Source: Legionella hackeliae
GTDB lineage: Bacteria; Pseudomonadota; Gammaproteobacteria; Legionellales; Legionellaceae
Direction: 5' to 3'
DNA: 64,000 nucleotides
Assembly: GCF_000953655.1 (NCBI RefSeq)
Contig: NZ_LN681225.1
Span: 884,001-948,000 of the forward strand
The notes below the pieces were generated by a model. That model was not told the DNA's origin. It saw nothing but the letters and a program-made list of their open reading frames with translations, and made no database searches. A program made the position numbers and the translations under genes. Positions 1 through 9,197 of the stretch are shown here, in pieces. How positions within the stretch are numbered: the stretch's first letter is position 1; the number at the start of each line of letters is the position of its first letter.

Positions 1-33
1 TAGATAAAACAAAAATTTTCATATAACAATTAG

Positions 34-451
34 TTATGCACGCAAAGCCGTAAGAATAAGATTTATCAGGCATTTCGTGAATTAGGCCGGGTAATTCAGA
101 CGGTATTTTTGCTCAATTATATCGATGATATTGAACTGAGGCGGGTTATTCATGCAGCCACTTGTGAAAGTGAAGAGTTTAATAACTTCATTGATTGGGT
201 AGCGTTCGGACATGAGGGGACTATTGAAGATTACCTACAAGGGATCCAAAAGAAAATTATTAATTTTGGTCGCTTGGCTGCTAATGCCGTTATTCTACAT
301 GTCGTGGCCAATATGACTAATGTTATCAATGAGATGAAAACTAAAGGCTATGAAATTCGCCCCGCTCAATGGTTTATCGCCGTATCACACAGGTCATCTT
401 AATCGATTTGGATTATTTCCTCTAACAGGAGATAGGGAAAAACTGAGTTGA
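34..451 (+). pseudogene. Tn3-family transposase, C-terminal remnant (frameshifted)
   Basis: The translation contains KNKIYQAFRELGRVIQT, then FLLNYIDDIELRRVIHAA and LAANAVILHVVANMTNVI, which is the conserved C-terminal part of Tn3-family (DDE) transposases. An in-frame stop at 31-33 precedes it, so the N-terminal bulk of the roughly 1000-residue protein is absent in this frame. Near 360-371 the frame breaks. The family's C-terminal signature continues in the next frame from about 371 as LSPYHTGHLNRFGLFPL and ends at a TGA at 449-451. It is therefore a dead transposase tail with a truncation and a frameshift. No terminal inverted repeat or resolvase gene was seen next to it. Confidence 0.8.
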
Positions 452-844
452 ATTTAAATTGAGTTAAAAATAACAAGAAACGGTCCTTTTCGTTGGGATC
501 CCGGCCGAACCTCAAATTGTCATATAGGGAAGGTTAAAATTCACTCATTAAGTCTTATATGGACTCGACCATATTGTCAAAGAATAAACTTCATTTTGTT
601 TAAAAGGTTAAGATTTCAGTCTTATATCCGACATCTGGAAAGACAGTGAATGCATATTAGAATCAATTTATTGCCTCCGGTACCCTAATGAACTTTGCAC
701 GCTTGCTCCTTATCTGATTACCGGCCTTGGTGGGCCCCAGACTTAATCAGGTTTTTCAAGCGTTGGTCTTACCTGTTTAACATTATGATGAATGCTCTTC
801 GCAATTCAGTTTTGTGTATACTTATTAATTGCTTTTTTATGACA
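452..844. other. Non-coding stretch between transposon remnants
   Basis: This roughly 390-bp gap lies between the Tn3 transposase tail and the IS110 remnant. No reading frame with protein-like composition, no tRNA and no convincing terminator was seen. It is probably decayed mobile DNA. Confidence 0.4.
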
Positions 845-1565
845 TTAGGCTGATTTTTTATAGGGCTCACCTGATAACAATATTGCCATAGCAATACGTG
901 CATTCTTATTGGCAACAGCTACAGCCGCTTTATTGAAACCACCTTGTTCTTAATTCGATTGAACCAACAGCTTCTATTATCATTTTTTTTACTACAAGTA
1001 CGAGCAACAGCTCGACCACCATGAATAAGTAACTGACGCACATAAGTATCGCCGCGCTTACTAATACCTAACAAAAGCTTCTATAGCCTTGTTTAACGAA
1101 AACGCCATATTCTTTCATTAACCCTCTTATTTGATTACTCACAGCTGTACGCATTTCTAAATAGTTAGTGCGTATACGAAGCAAGCTTTGGATATCTTGT
1201 TGAACTATCGTTTTAGGTGTCACATAGGGTGTACCTGGCCAGAAAGACGCTTCCATTATCCCTTTAGAATCTCGAAAGTCATTTTTATTCCGCTGAATAT
1301 AGGGCTTAACGTATTGTGGGGAAATTAGTTTGACGACATGACCAAACTCGATAAATTTTCTTGCCCAATAATTAGCACTACCGCATGCTTCCATCACAAT
1401 CTCACAGCTTGCGCCGAGCTTGATAACACATCGAGTAAACTTCTCCCGACTAGTAAGACGCTTATCTAATACCTTTTGGCCTTGTTCATCAACACCATAT
1501 AATTGAAAGACATCTTTTGCCAAATCAACAGCTAATCGTTTAATATTCACCTTGGACTCCTCCAT
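845..1565 (-). pseudogene. IS110-family transposase, internally deleted
   Basis: The N-terminal part (frame ending at 1068) begins with MEESKVNIKRLAVDLAKDVF and carries MEACGSANYWAR and SPQYVKPYIQRNKND. These are the RuvC-like DEDD domain motifs of IS110 transposases. The normal DAxxI stretch after NKND is degenerate (FRDSKGIMEAS). Directly downstream in another frame come LLGISKRGDTYVRQLLIHGG and, after a further break, VAVANKNARIAMAILLSGEPY, which form the C-terminal transposase_20 region ending at about 845. A large middle section of a normal protein of about 340 residues is missing, so the element is inactive. IS110 elements usually lack terminal inverted repeats, so its exact ends cannot be set. 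Confidence 0.85.
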
Positions 1566-1754
1566 TTTTCAGCACTTTCTTGGGCGCCGTACTAGAGTGG
1601 GCGAGTCCATTTCATTTGATTAATTCTAAAACTTGGCTCTAATATAAAAAATCGATTTTTCCTTATACTAAATTTAAATATTGAAAGTGGGAGCTATACT
1701 GAAAGGCGAAAACTGTAAAACTGAAAGAAATCCTAAAGTTTTAAGAAATTTATA

Positions 1755-2509
1755 TTAGGAGTGTTTCTTCAACAGATTGCTTCGCTTACGAACGCTGCTC
1801 CACCTTTTATTACAGATGATCCCATGCCTGTTGAATAGAAGCACTGGCAATTCTATTTATTCTCTACAATGGATAAATCTGAAATTTATCGCCAAGCAAA
1901 TATTCCTTCATTAACAATTAATTACGGTGCGATTTCTAATCTTGAAGTGAGCTTAACAACCGGTTTACTTTATCAAAAACAATTTATTCATGCAGAGGAT
2001 ACAGAAGAACCTTCTTTGCTAAGAGGATACGGTTTTACTGATATAAATTTAACTCTTAAATAAGCCCTGGTTAAAGAAACAAATAAATTTCCCCAGATTG
2101 CTTTTGCGCCAATTGTGAGTTTTCCAACAGGGAATCCTAAAAAAGGATTGGGTAATGGTAGAAGTATTAATACTTATCCAATCTGGATTCAAAAGTCTTT
2201 TGGTGATTGGACCACGTATGGTGGTGGTGGCTATGTTCAAAATCTAGCTCCAAATACAAAGAATTTTTACTTTGAGGGTTGGGTGCTGAAATTTTTAATC
2301 AAACAGGTAATCTTGTTACTGGTAAACAAACCACATTAACTACCCTGGGTGGAAGTTATAATTTTAAATCTAATTTAAGTTTCCTATTCAGTTTAGGCCA
2401 TCAAATAGCAGGCGAAAGACATCTTATGAGTTATCTTGTTTATATTATGAAATTTAAAAATCTCTGGAATATTGCAACTCTCAATAAATTAGTTAACTAT
2501 TATATTTAA
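1755..2509 (+). pseudogene. Outer-membrane MetA-pathway (phenol degradation) family protein, broken
   Basis: Translation from about 1770 gives NAAPPFITDDPMPVE, a TAG stop, then KHWQFYLFST, the usual N-terminus of the Phenol_MetA_deg outer-membrane family. The frame continues through NYGAISNLEVSLTTGL, meets a TAA at 2061-2063, and resumes in the same frame with FAPIVSFPTGNPKKGLGNG and WTTYGGGGYVQN. A frameshift near 2276 moves the remainder (GAEIFNQTGNLVTGKQ, GGSYNFKSNLSFLFSLGHQ) to another frame, ending at 2509. Two in-frame stops and one frameshift make this a pseudogene. The original would have been a beta-barrel of roughly 250-300 residues. Family assignment rests on remembered motifs; a short, non-functional paralogue is possible. 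Confidence 0.65.
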
Positions 2510-2754
2510 TGCCAACATCCAATGAGAAGGGTTAATTTCATCTGAAGCAGAGATAAATCCATGTTTACCTAATGAACAAAATTCTAATCTCGGTCATCAA
2601 TTACATTAATGCTTCTTCATAAATAGAAGTAACTTAAGGATTCAAGTTAGAATTAACGATTGGGAAAACACGGTATCTACTTTAAAAGAGTTAGAAGATT
2701 TAGTTTGGGGATTTTAATTTATTTATGGATGCGTCAACGTTTTAACCAGTTGTT

Positions 2755-2787
2755 GATGAATCTTGTCAGGTACGAACAAGATTCATC
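2755..2787 (-). terminator. Hairpin at the 3' end of srkA
   Basis: Perfect 12-bp inverted repeat (arms 2755-2766 and 2776-2787, 9-nt loop) starting at the srkA stop codon. There is no long T-run on the minus strand, so it may be a weak terminator or only an mRNA-protecting stem. Confidence 0.4.
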
Positions 2788-3788
2788 TAACATTCAATTT
2801 GATCTAATAATTCAATCTGCTCATTTAAATTAATAACCTGATTCTGCCAATAAACTGGTGTATTAAACCATGGAAAGCTCAAAGTAAATGCTGGATCAGC
2901 CCAGCGTTTTGCGAGCCATCCTTGATAATGCAGCATGCGTAGCGTGCGTAAAACTTCAATTAAATGGCGTTCGCGTGGGTTAAAATCATGAAATTCACAG
3001 TAACCCTGTAGAATCTTCGTCAATTGTATATCCATTTGCTTGGGTTCACCTGAAAGCAACATCCAAAGATCCTGTATCGCAGGGCCCATAAGACAATCGT
3101 CTAGGTCCACAATATGAGGTCCTGAAGAGCTCCATAGCACATTTCCTGCATGACAATCGCCATGTAAGCGTATTTGCTTAATGGGGCCTATACATTCGAA
3201 TATCTGATTGATTTTTTGTAAGGCTGTTTCGACAGTGTTACAAAAATTAGGTTTTAAATATTCTGGAATAAAATTTTGTTCAATCAGGAATTGATAGGGT
3301 TCATGGCCATAGCTTTGAGTATTTAATTGAATGCGATGTTGAAATTTTTTGCACGAGCTGACTCCATGTAGGCGCCCTATAAAACGCCCCATCCATGTCA
3401 ATTGTTCGTCATTGTCCAATTCTAGTGCGCGGCCGCCGCGTTTCGGAAAGAGGGCAAAACTGAAATCACTATAATGATGTAAGGTTTTATTGTCTATTAT
3501 TAAAGGCGCAATAATGGGTATTTCTTCCTCTACTAATTCAAATGAGAATTGATGTTCTTCTAAAATAGCTGCTGAGCTCCAGCGATGAGGTCTATAAAAT
3601 TTAGCGATGAGAGGCTCAGCATCTTCAATCCCTATTTGATAAACACGATTTTCATAACTATTAAGTCCGAGCAGACTGCCAGTACAAAGAAAACCCAGGC
3701 TTTCAATAGCATCTAAAATGACGTTAGGGTCAAGTAGTTCATAGGGGGTTTGATATTGGTGATTCAAATGTGGGATCCTTGATGACAA
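2787..3788 (-). CDS. srkA: SrkA/YihE-type stress response serine/threonine kinase
   Basis: The 333-residue protein has the usual length of the SrkA (YihE/RdoA) family, cytoplasmic protein kinases with a choline-kinase-like fold that protect cells during envelope and oxidative stress. The start MSSRIPHLNHQYQTPYELLDP and the region GLNSYENRVYQIG fit the family. The catalytic loop is visible as LHGDCHAGNVLW (HGDxHxxN) and the metal-binding segment as HIVDLDDCLMGP near residues 209-236. The gene stands alone on the minus strand, far from neighbours on both sides, and a hairpin follows its stop codon. Substrates cannot be read from the sequence. In enterobacteria the gene lies beside dsbA; no dsbA is present here. 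Confidence 0.9.
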   Translation of the reverse strand: MSSRIPHLNHQYQTPYELLDPNVILDAIESLGFLCTGSLLGLNSYENRVYQIGIEDAEPLIAKFYRPHRWSSAAILEEHQFSFELVEEEIPIIAPLIIDNKTLHHYSDFSFALFPKRGGRALELDNDEQLTWMGRFIGRLHGVSSCKKFQHRIQLNTQSYGHEPYQFLIEQNFIPEYLKPNFCNTVETALQKINQIFECIGPIKQIRLHGDCHAGNVLWSSSGPHIVDLDDCLMGPAIQDLWMLLSGEPKQMDIQLTKILQGYCEFHDFNPRERHLIEVLRTLRMLHYQGWLAKRWADPAFTLSFPWFNTPVYWQNQVINLNEQIELLDQIEC

Positions 3789-4113
3789 GTAGGGGGATTC
3801 ATTATACAGCCAGTATATCGTGTAATTTAAAATTTAGTATAAATTCAATTTCCTCTGGTTAACCCTTCAATCATATAGATGCCTTAATTCAAGGATGTGA
3901 AATCAATTTAAATAGAACGGAAAAATATAAAAATGTTCCATTTTATAACCAATAGAGTAGTACATTTTATTTATAATCTGACTCCCTACATACAATAATT
4001 GCACTAATAAGTTGGAATCCACCGATGGGGTTTTCATTTTTCCTTAAGGTTTAAGTAATCTTCTTCGTGATAAAATCGCTCTCTATTTGTTAACTAATGA
4101 GTCAATATTTGTT
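3789..4113. other. Divergent intergenic region, nothing recognised
   Basis: About 325 bp between the divergently transcribed srkA and the methyltransferase gene. It must hold promoters for both, and a TAAAAT-like -10 is visible about 40 nt before the methyltransferase start. TTAAG half-sites near 4054 have a 7-nt period, unlike a PmrA box. No small gene or RNA was identified. Confidence 0.4.
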
Positions 4114-4806
4114 ATGAAGCCACAATTTAAAGCTATCCAATCTAAAAAAACATTGGACACAGAGAACCCAGAGAACAAAAAAAACAAAGACTATTGGGAA
4201 GAATACAATGATGAAAACCCGGTAGGTAATTACGAGAACGGAAAAGTTATTCGTTCTAGCAGTTATTCGCAAATATTCTTTAAACAATTTATGTTAGATG
4301 TTTATTTAAAGAAGGACTCTAAAATTTTACAGTTTGGTGCCTCTACAGGTTGTTTCTTGGAGGAGTACAGAACGAAATATCCAGTTATGGGGTATGATTA
4401 TAGTGACCAGGCTATTAAAATGTTAAAAAGTAAACAGTTACCTTGCCGGCAAGTAAATTTAAATGATGTAGCTAATGTTAATAAGTGCATGGATCTGGAT
4501 GTTGATGGCAATTTACCCACTAATTTCATAGCCATAAGAATATTCCAGTACTTGGATGATAAGGCATTAGGCGCACTTATATTTACACTTCTAAAACGTG
4601 CCGCTCCTGATTCACGGTTTATTCTTGTTAACTCAATAGGTAACTCTCCTGCAGATGGGCATGGATTAACAAAGAACTATATCGCGTCATTTTTTGGGGC
4701 AAGAACAGATACGAAAATTATGTTAATGAGTGAAACACCAAAGAAAACAGTTACCACAACTGATATGCATAACGATGATGAGGTCTTAGTCGTGCAAAAA
4801 CTATAA
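4114..4806 (+). CDS. Putative class I SAM-dependent methyltransferase
   Basis: The ATG at 4114 is preferred over an upstream TTG at 4087 and gives 230 residues. The N-terminus is lysine- and asparagine-rich and poorly conserved. From about residue 70 it reads SKILQFGASTGCFLEEY followed by MGYDYSDQAIKMLKSKQLP, which resembles motif I and the acidic post-I loop of Rossmann-fold methyltransferases, although motif I deviates from the usual DxGxGxG. Further on, FIAIRIFQYLDD and RFILVNSIGN fit motifs IV to VI. The substrate is unknown. The gene stands alone and could be a small effector or an ordinary housekeeping methyltransferase. Confidence 0.6.
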   Translation: MKPQFKAIQSKKTLDTENPENKKNKDYWEEYNDENPVGNYENGKVIRSSSYSQIFFKQFMLDVYLKKDSKILQFGASTGCFLEEYRTKYPVMGYDYSDQAIKMLKSKQLPCRQVNLNDVANVNKCMDLDVDGNLPTNFIAIRIFQYLDDKALGALIFTLLKRAAPDSRFILVNSIGNSPADGHGLTKNYIASFFGARTDTKIMLMSETPKKTVTTTDMHNDDEVLVVQKL

Positions 4807-5014
4807 ATTTAAGCATTGGCAAGTTAATTTTTTGTAGTTTAGAGCAAAATTATTCGCTTGAATAGAAGACAAAATGTACTTAATCTGTCTGGATAACAGA
4901 AGGTCATGATGTTTAAGGTACTAAAATTCTGTCTATCAAAAACTAAAATCTAATAAATCAAGGGGGTGACAATCATTGGAACAAAGGTATTCTCTAAGGA
5001 TTAAGTTTCTTGTT

Positions 5015-8000
5015 TTACAGTTTTAGCTGCCCACTTTCTCGGATAGGTTTCATTATTTCATCCATTTTAGGATTGGCGGTTAAGGCCTCGCGAATTTTGC
5101 GAAAATCGCAACAGCTTGGTTTGGCAAAGGCCTTGAGAATGTCATCGGCATTCTCATTGTAATTGTTGTCTTTGTTTTCAGCTATTTTTCTTTTGATTTC
5201 AATAATAGCGTTACTTATATTGTCTTCTTTTGAGGGGTCGATATTCGCCACTATGTCTCGTATGGTCTTTATAATGGCTGGAACGGTTCCATTAGGATGT
5301 CTCAACAAATCATCATTCTTTAATACCGCATAGACCGCGAAAATATTTTCTTCTCTTTCATTCAGAGGTATCTTCATGATGCTAATAGTGACTTTATTTT
5401 TATTGGGTATTGAGGGACTTTCTTGTTTATTATCAGTACCATTCTTAATAAAGCTATTGTCAAACTTGGAGAGGACTATTCTGTCTGGTTCCCCCATTTC
5501 ATTTTTTGCAATTTCTTTTGCAGCATGTTCCCAATGTTCAATTCTTTTTTCGTCCATATTTTCGGGATTTTCAAGTGCCTTGGTCTTGATGAAGTCTAAC
5601 GCATTATTAATAACTTGTTCCCTATCCATCGTGTGAGTACAACCAATAAAATTATCCAGACAAATTTGTTTTGCTATATCAAATTGTAAATGTTTATTTT
5701 TAGAAAACTGTAATATAGCTAAAACAAGAAGCGTTTTTTGCTCAGGACTCTCCGCTTTATTAAAGAGAGAAAAATAATAATTTGATGTTTTGGCTAATAA
5801 ATTTTTTGCTTTATTCAAAAAAGCAAATGTTGGTGGTTTATTTTTTGTCACATGACTTTTTAGAACAGCATTGATTGAAATTTCATCGAGCTCATAACGA
5901 CTAGTAATTGGTTGTTGTTGGAATTGAGTGAGTAGAAGGTGCATTTGTTGGGAGATAGAGAATTTTTCCATGTTAGGAATATTAGTAAGTGATCTTAAGT
6001 GTTTAGGAATGGTTGATGGTTCAAAAAAATAGGGGAAGATGTTTTTATAGGTCTCTAAAGGAAATGTAATATTTAATACGTCAAGTTGTGGAAAATCAAT
6101 TTTGAGAATTGGCGGGTTTAAACCATGATGGACATGCATTAATGCGACTACCGTTTCAGCAAAGCTACCCGTGCCACGTTGTAGAGGTTGGGTATTCCCA
6201 ATCAACCACGATAATTCGGCCAGTCTCTTATAAAAGCCTGTAAGCTTCTCTTGATAGCTAGAATAGTCTCCTGCAGGAGATAAATCCATAGACCAGATTT
6301 CTGCAAATAAATTTTCAATATTAGGCCAGGTATCATTTAATGATGCCATTCCATGTCGCCATTGCAAGTTGGGTTTTGCTTGAAAATCCTCAGGAGTTCC
6401 ACTAAAAATAGATTTAGTCTCCTCAATGTTATTAACTTGAAGATCATCATAAAATAGCCCATAACTGACCGAGTAATCATTTTTATTTACTCTTACGTTA
6501 TTTGAGGAATAAAACACATTTCGAATAAGAGGTAATGCAAATGAATACTGCGCTCGAACAGGTGTTCCATAATCATTAGAGTCTCGTAACTGACCTACCT
6601 CCTTCTCTCGTCCCGTCTGTAAAAGCAGATCAGATACTTTTTCAAGAGCCACAGCAGCTAATTGTGATTTACCGCTAGAGGGTAAAAGGGTGTTAAAAGG
6701 TGGTCTGCTTGGTGTAACCTGTGTTGAATTAGATAATAAGTTATTGAGCTTATAAACTAATTCCATGCGTTTAGCACCAAATTGGATATCATCATAAATG
6801 CTTCCTGCTGTTTTTCCATAAATCTGTTTAAGTTTATCAGTATGTTGCGGTTTAACATAACGTGAAAAACAGGGTGCAGCGCCACAATATTTAGTTTTAA
6901 CCTCCGCATAAACTTCTTTAATGGTTTGTAGATGGGGATGATCTTTAGGAATAGAGGTAACTAATTTATCAATTTTGTCGAAAGATGTTGATGAAAATAA
7001 AAATAAAAATTGATATTTCATGGTATCTTTTACTTTTTGGGTATCATAGGATTTTATTTCAGATAAATTAAAACTTTCGATTGCTGCAAGTTGATAATTA
7101 TTTTTAAATAGAGCAAGCAAAATTTCACCATTCTCTTTCAGTTTTAATTTTGTAAAATTACCTGTCTTTAGCGCATTTATTTTATCCTTAGAACTTATTG
7201 TTCTTAAATCCTGAATGCGTTTTATTACTTCGTCATTGAGCTCTAAATTTTCCATAACAACTGAAATACATTTATAGGCTTGATTGGAATAAAGCGTATT
7301 AATTGTAGAGAAAATTTGATCCAGGCTCATATTTTCCATGTTCTTTAGCCAAATTTTGCTGAATATCCTAGGACTGTCTTCTGAGATAGCCAATGTTTCC
7401 CAATCATCCATTGATTGAGCGAATATTGGAAATTCTCGGAGTGATTGGAAGGATATGACACTATCATTTTGTACTAGAGTTGCCATTAAATGCCAAAAAG
7501 AGGATTTATAACTTTGCAAAAATGCAAATTCGGGTGCTTTCGTATAATCGACTTGATTTTCATTTAAAAAGTTTAAAATAAGATCTAAACATTTTTTAAA
7601 AGCAGGACCATTTTTATCAGGGAAACCTAATACAGAATAGCTATACAGCATCGCATCAAGATTTTTTTGCAGAAACTCACTATAAACCGAGAATGACTCT
7701 GGATTGATTTTTTTTTGAAAATCGTTAATAACCTTAAAAACTGTATCAGGATATTCCATCAATAAACGATGGAATATCTCCTCAGGTAACTTGTAAACAT
7801 CAAGAGACAAACCTTGATTCGAAAGGTTATCTAAAATCTGAACTGCCTTACCAAAGGAATGACGATTTTCATTAATTTTAGGGGCAGCGAGAAGACTCGT
7901 AATCACTTCGGAAAATTCATTGATATCGCTAATTTTGTTATCATTTAAAAGACCGTTACACTGTTCAACATCAAGATTCATAATGGCGGTGTAAAGCAAG

Positions 8001-8026
8001 GGATTCGATGCTGAAGGGTTATGCAT
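5015..8026 (-). CDS. Large hypothetical protein, candidate Dot/Icm effector
   Basis: This 1003-residue, mostly helical, soluble protein has no signal peptide and no obvious membrane segment. I do not recognise a named family. The N-terminal 550 residues are leucine-rich helices without clear repeats. A more conserved-looking block lies at about residues 500-670: RNVFYSSNNVRVNKNDYSVS, LQWRHGMASLNDTWPNIENL and LAELSWLIGNTQPLQRGTGS. The last follows a W..xxPxxRGxxSxxE pattern seen in some secreted bacterial proteins and may mark an enzymatic or folding core. The C-terminus is charged and ends RESGQLKL. Its size, composition and position beside a glycosyltransferase effector candidate suggest a translocated protein. 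A TATACT -10 and an AGGAAAAA ribosome-binding site precede the ATG. Confidence 0.7.
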   Translation of the reverse strand: MHNPSASNPLLYTAIMNLDVEQCNGLLNDNKISDINEFSEVITSLLAAPKINENRHSFGKAVQILDNLSNQGLSLDVYKLPEEIFHRLLMEYPDTVFKVINDFQKKINPESFSVYSEFLQKNLDAMLYSYSVLGFPDKNGPAFKKCLDLILNFLNENQVDYTKAPEFAFLQSYKSSFWHLMATLVQNDSVISFQSLREFPIFAQSMDDWETLAISEDSPRIFSKIWLKNMENMSLDQIFSTINTLYSNQAYKCISVVMENLELNDEVIKRIQDLRTISSKDKINALKTGNFTKLKLKENGEILLALFKNNYQLAAIESFNLSEIKSYDTQKVKDTMKYQFLFLFSSTSFDKIDKLVTSIPKDHPHLQTIKEVYAEVKTKYCGAAPCFSRYVKPQHTDKLKQIYGKTAGSIYDDIQFGAKRMELVYKLNNLLSNSTQVTPSRPPFNTLLPSSGKSQLAAVALEKVSDLLLQTGREKEVGQLRDSNDYGTPVRAQYSFALPLIRNVFYSSNNVRVNKNDYSVSYGLFYDDLQVNNIEETKSIFSGTPEDFQAKPNLQWRHGMASLNDTWPNIENLFAEIWSMDLSPAGDYSSYQEKLTGFYKRLAELSWLIGNTQPLQRGTGSFAETVVALMHVHHGLNPPILKIDFPQLDVLNITFPLETYKNIFPYFFEPSTIPKHLRSLTNIPNMEKFSISQQMHLLLTQFQQQPITSRYELDEISINAVLKSHVTKNKPPTFAFLNKAKNLLAKTSNYYFSLFNKAESPEQKTLLVLAILQFSKNKHLQFDIAKQICLDNFIGCTHTMDREQVINNALDFIKTKALENPENMDEKRIEHWEHAAKEIAKNEMGEPDRIVLSKFDNSFIKNGTDNKQESPSIPNKNKVTISIMKIPLNEREENIFAVYAVLKNDDLLRHPNGTVPAIIKTIRDIVANIDPSKEDNISNAIIEIKRKIAENKDNNYNENADDILKAFAKPSCCDFRKIREALTANPKMDEIMKPIRESGQLKL

Positions 8027-8135
8027 TATTTTTTCCTGAGAACCTATTCATATCTTAGTATAGTTGCTTAGTGTGAGCATTGAATGCAAACAACAAGACC
8101 TTTAAAAGCATCCGAGGGTAAGACGAGTTTTCATG

Positions 8136-9056
8136 TCAAAAAGGGGCTAATTCCTCTTTGCCAACTTCGCTATAGTTTTCATTCAATTGATTTATACAAC
8201 TTATAAGAAAGTTACAAGCAGAGTCTGCTGTGCCAGGTTTATCTTCAACAGCTAAACTATTTGAATGGAAAAGATCGAGGGCAAAAAATTCGATTATCTC
8301 TTTACTCATCGTATTGTTAAATTGCGAGAAGCATTTTTGGGCGTTTTCCATACAATATTGAATTTCTTCAGGACAAATTCTTCTTACCTGATTTAATTGA
8401 GACGTTTGAAAGAAGATAAAATCTTTAGCAATTTTGTTGGGAATGGCAGATTCTTTGGAAGTATCAATTTTAGAGGAAAAGGAGTCAAACGATTCCATTT
8501 TATCTTTAAGACTTTGAGCAAAAAAGCTAAATAGAAATGCTGAAAATAAATTTGCTTCGTTGGGAAAACGGGTTTGAAAGGATTCAATATCTTTTTTAGC
8601 AATAGCCAATCTATGAAGCAAATTTGGAATGTCAATATCGTCCGCTTCGTCTAAATTTTTATTAAACAAATAATGTAATTGACATCTAAAGTTATAAAAG
8701 CTTGTTCCCTGATGCAATAGATTGAGATATTTTTTCTTTGCAAGACATAGCACTTCCAGAGCTTTTTGTGAGGCGTCTTTTGCCTTAGTATCATTTGGGT
8801 TATCGAAAGATTGTCCGAGTGCTTCTCGTGCAGCATCATGGGCTTTTTTTAATTCAGTATCTTTAAAATCTTGGGCTTCTAAAAATAAAATCTGACCCTG
8901 TAGAAGATCAAAAGAAGAAATATCTTGTTTAGGTTTAACTAAAATCAGATTATTTTCTTTACAAAATAACTTAAATTGTTCCTCAAAATTTTCAGTAGAT
9001 TTACTCTTATATTTCGCTATAAAAAGTTTAATTTGTTCTATAAGCTTTTCATTCAT
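8136..9056 (-). CDS. Hypothetical helical protein in effector cluster
   Basis: The 306-residue product is rich in Lys, Glu, Phe and Leu and appears all-helical. The segment DTELKKAHDAAREALGQS around residues 60-85 looks like a coiled coil or helical hairpin. There is no signal peptide or membrane span, and no family was recognised. It lies between two large candidate effectors on the same strand with gaps of about 110-140 bp, so it has its own upstream space (a TATAGT -10-like hexamer is visible about 40 nt before the ATG). It may be a small effector or an accessory protein for a neighbour; the sequence does not decide. Confidence 0.6.
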   Translation of the reverse strand: MNEKLIEQIKLFIAKYKSKSTENFEEQFKLFCKENNLILVKPKQDISSFDLLQGQILFLEAQDFKDTELKKAHDAAREALGQSFDNPNDTKAKDASQKALEVLCLAKKKYLNLLHQGTSFYNFRCQLHYLFNKNLDEADDIDIPNLLHRLAIAKKDIESFQTRFPNEANLFSAFLFSFFAQSLKDKMESFDSFSSKIDTSKESAIPNKIAKDFIFFQTSQLNQVRRICPEEIQYCMENAQKCFSQFNNTMSKEIIEFFALDLFHSNSLAVEDKPGTADSACNFLISCINQLNENYSEVGKEELAPF

Positions 9057-9151
9057 AAACAGAATTTATTAAAGATCCTTCTACCTGTTCACTATACTTT
9101 ACGAATTAAAGTAAGTAAATGCTCCCCAGTCGAACTTTGGTTTTTCATTCT

Positions 9152-9187
9152 AAAAAAGGGCTTATTCGAATAAATAAGCCCTTTTTT
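9152..9187 (-). terminator. Rho-independent terminator after the glycosyltransferase/F-box gene
   Basis: Perfect 15-bp inverted repeat (9152-9166 and 9173-9187) with a 6-nt loop, a GGGC core and A/T runs on both sides, so it could work in either direction. It lies 11 bp past the stop codon of the minus-strand gene ending at 9198. Confidence 0.85.
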
Positions 9188-9197
9188 ATTGGTTAGA

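Noticed and set aside
2510-2750. Further gene fragment after the MetA-like pseudogene
   Set aside because: Short stretches look slightly protein-like but match no family and have no consistent frame.
4050-4070. PmrA box before the methyltransferase gene
   Set aside because: CTTAAG and TTTAAG half-sites are only 7 nt apart, unlike the 11-nt period of true boxes.
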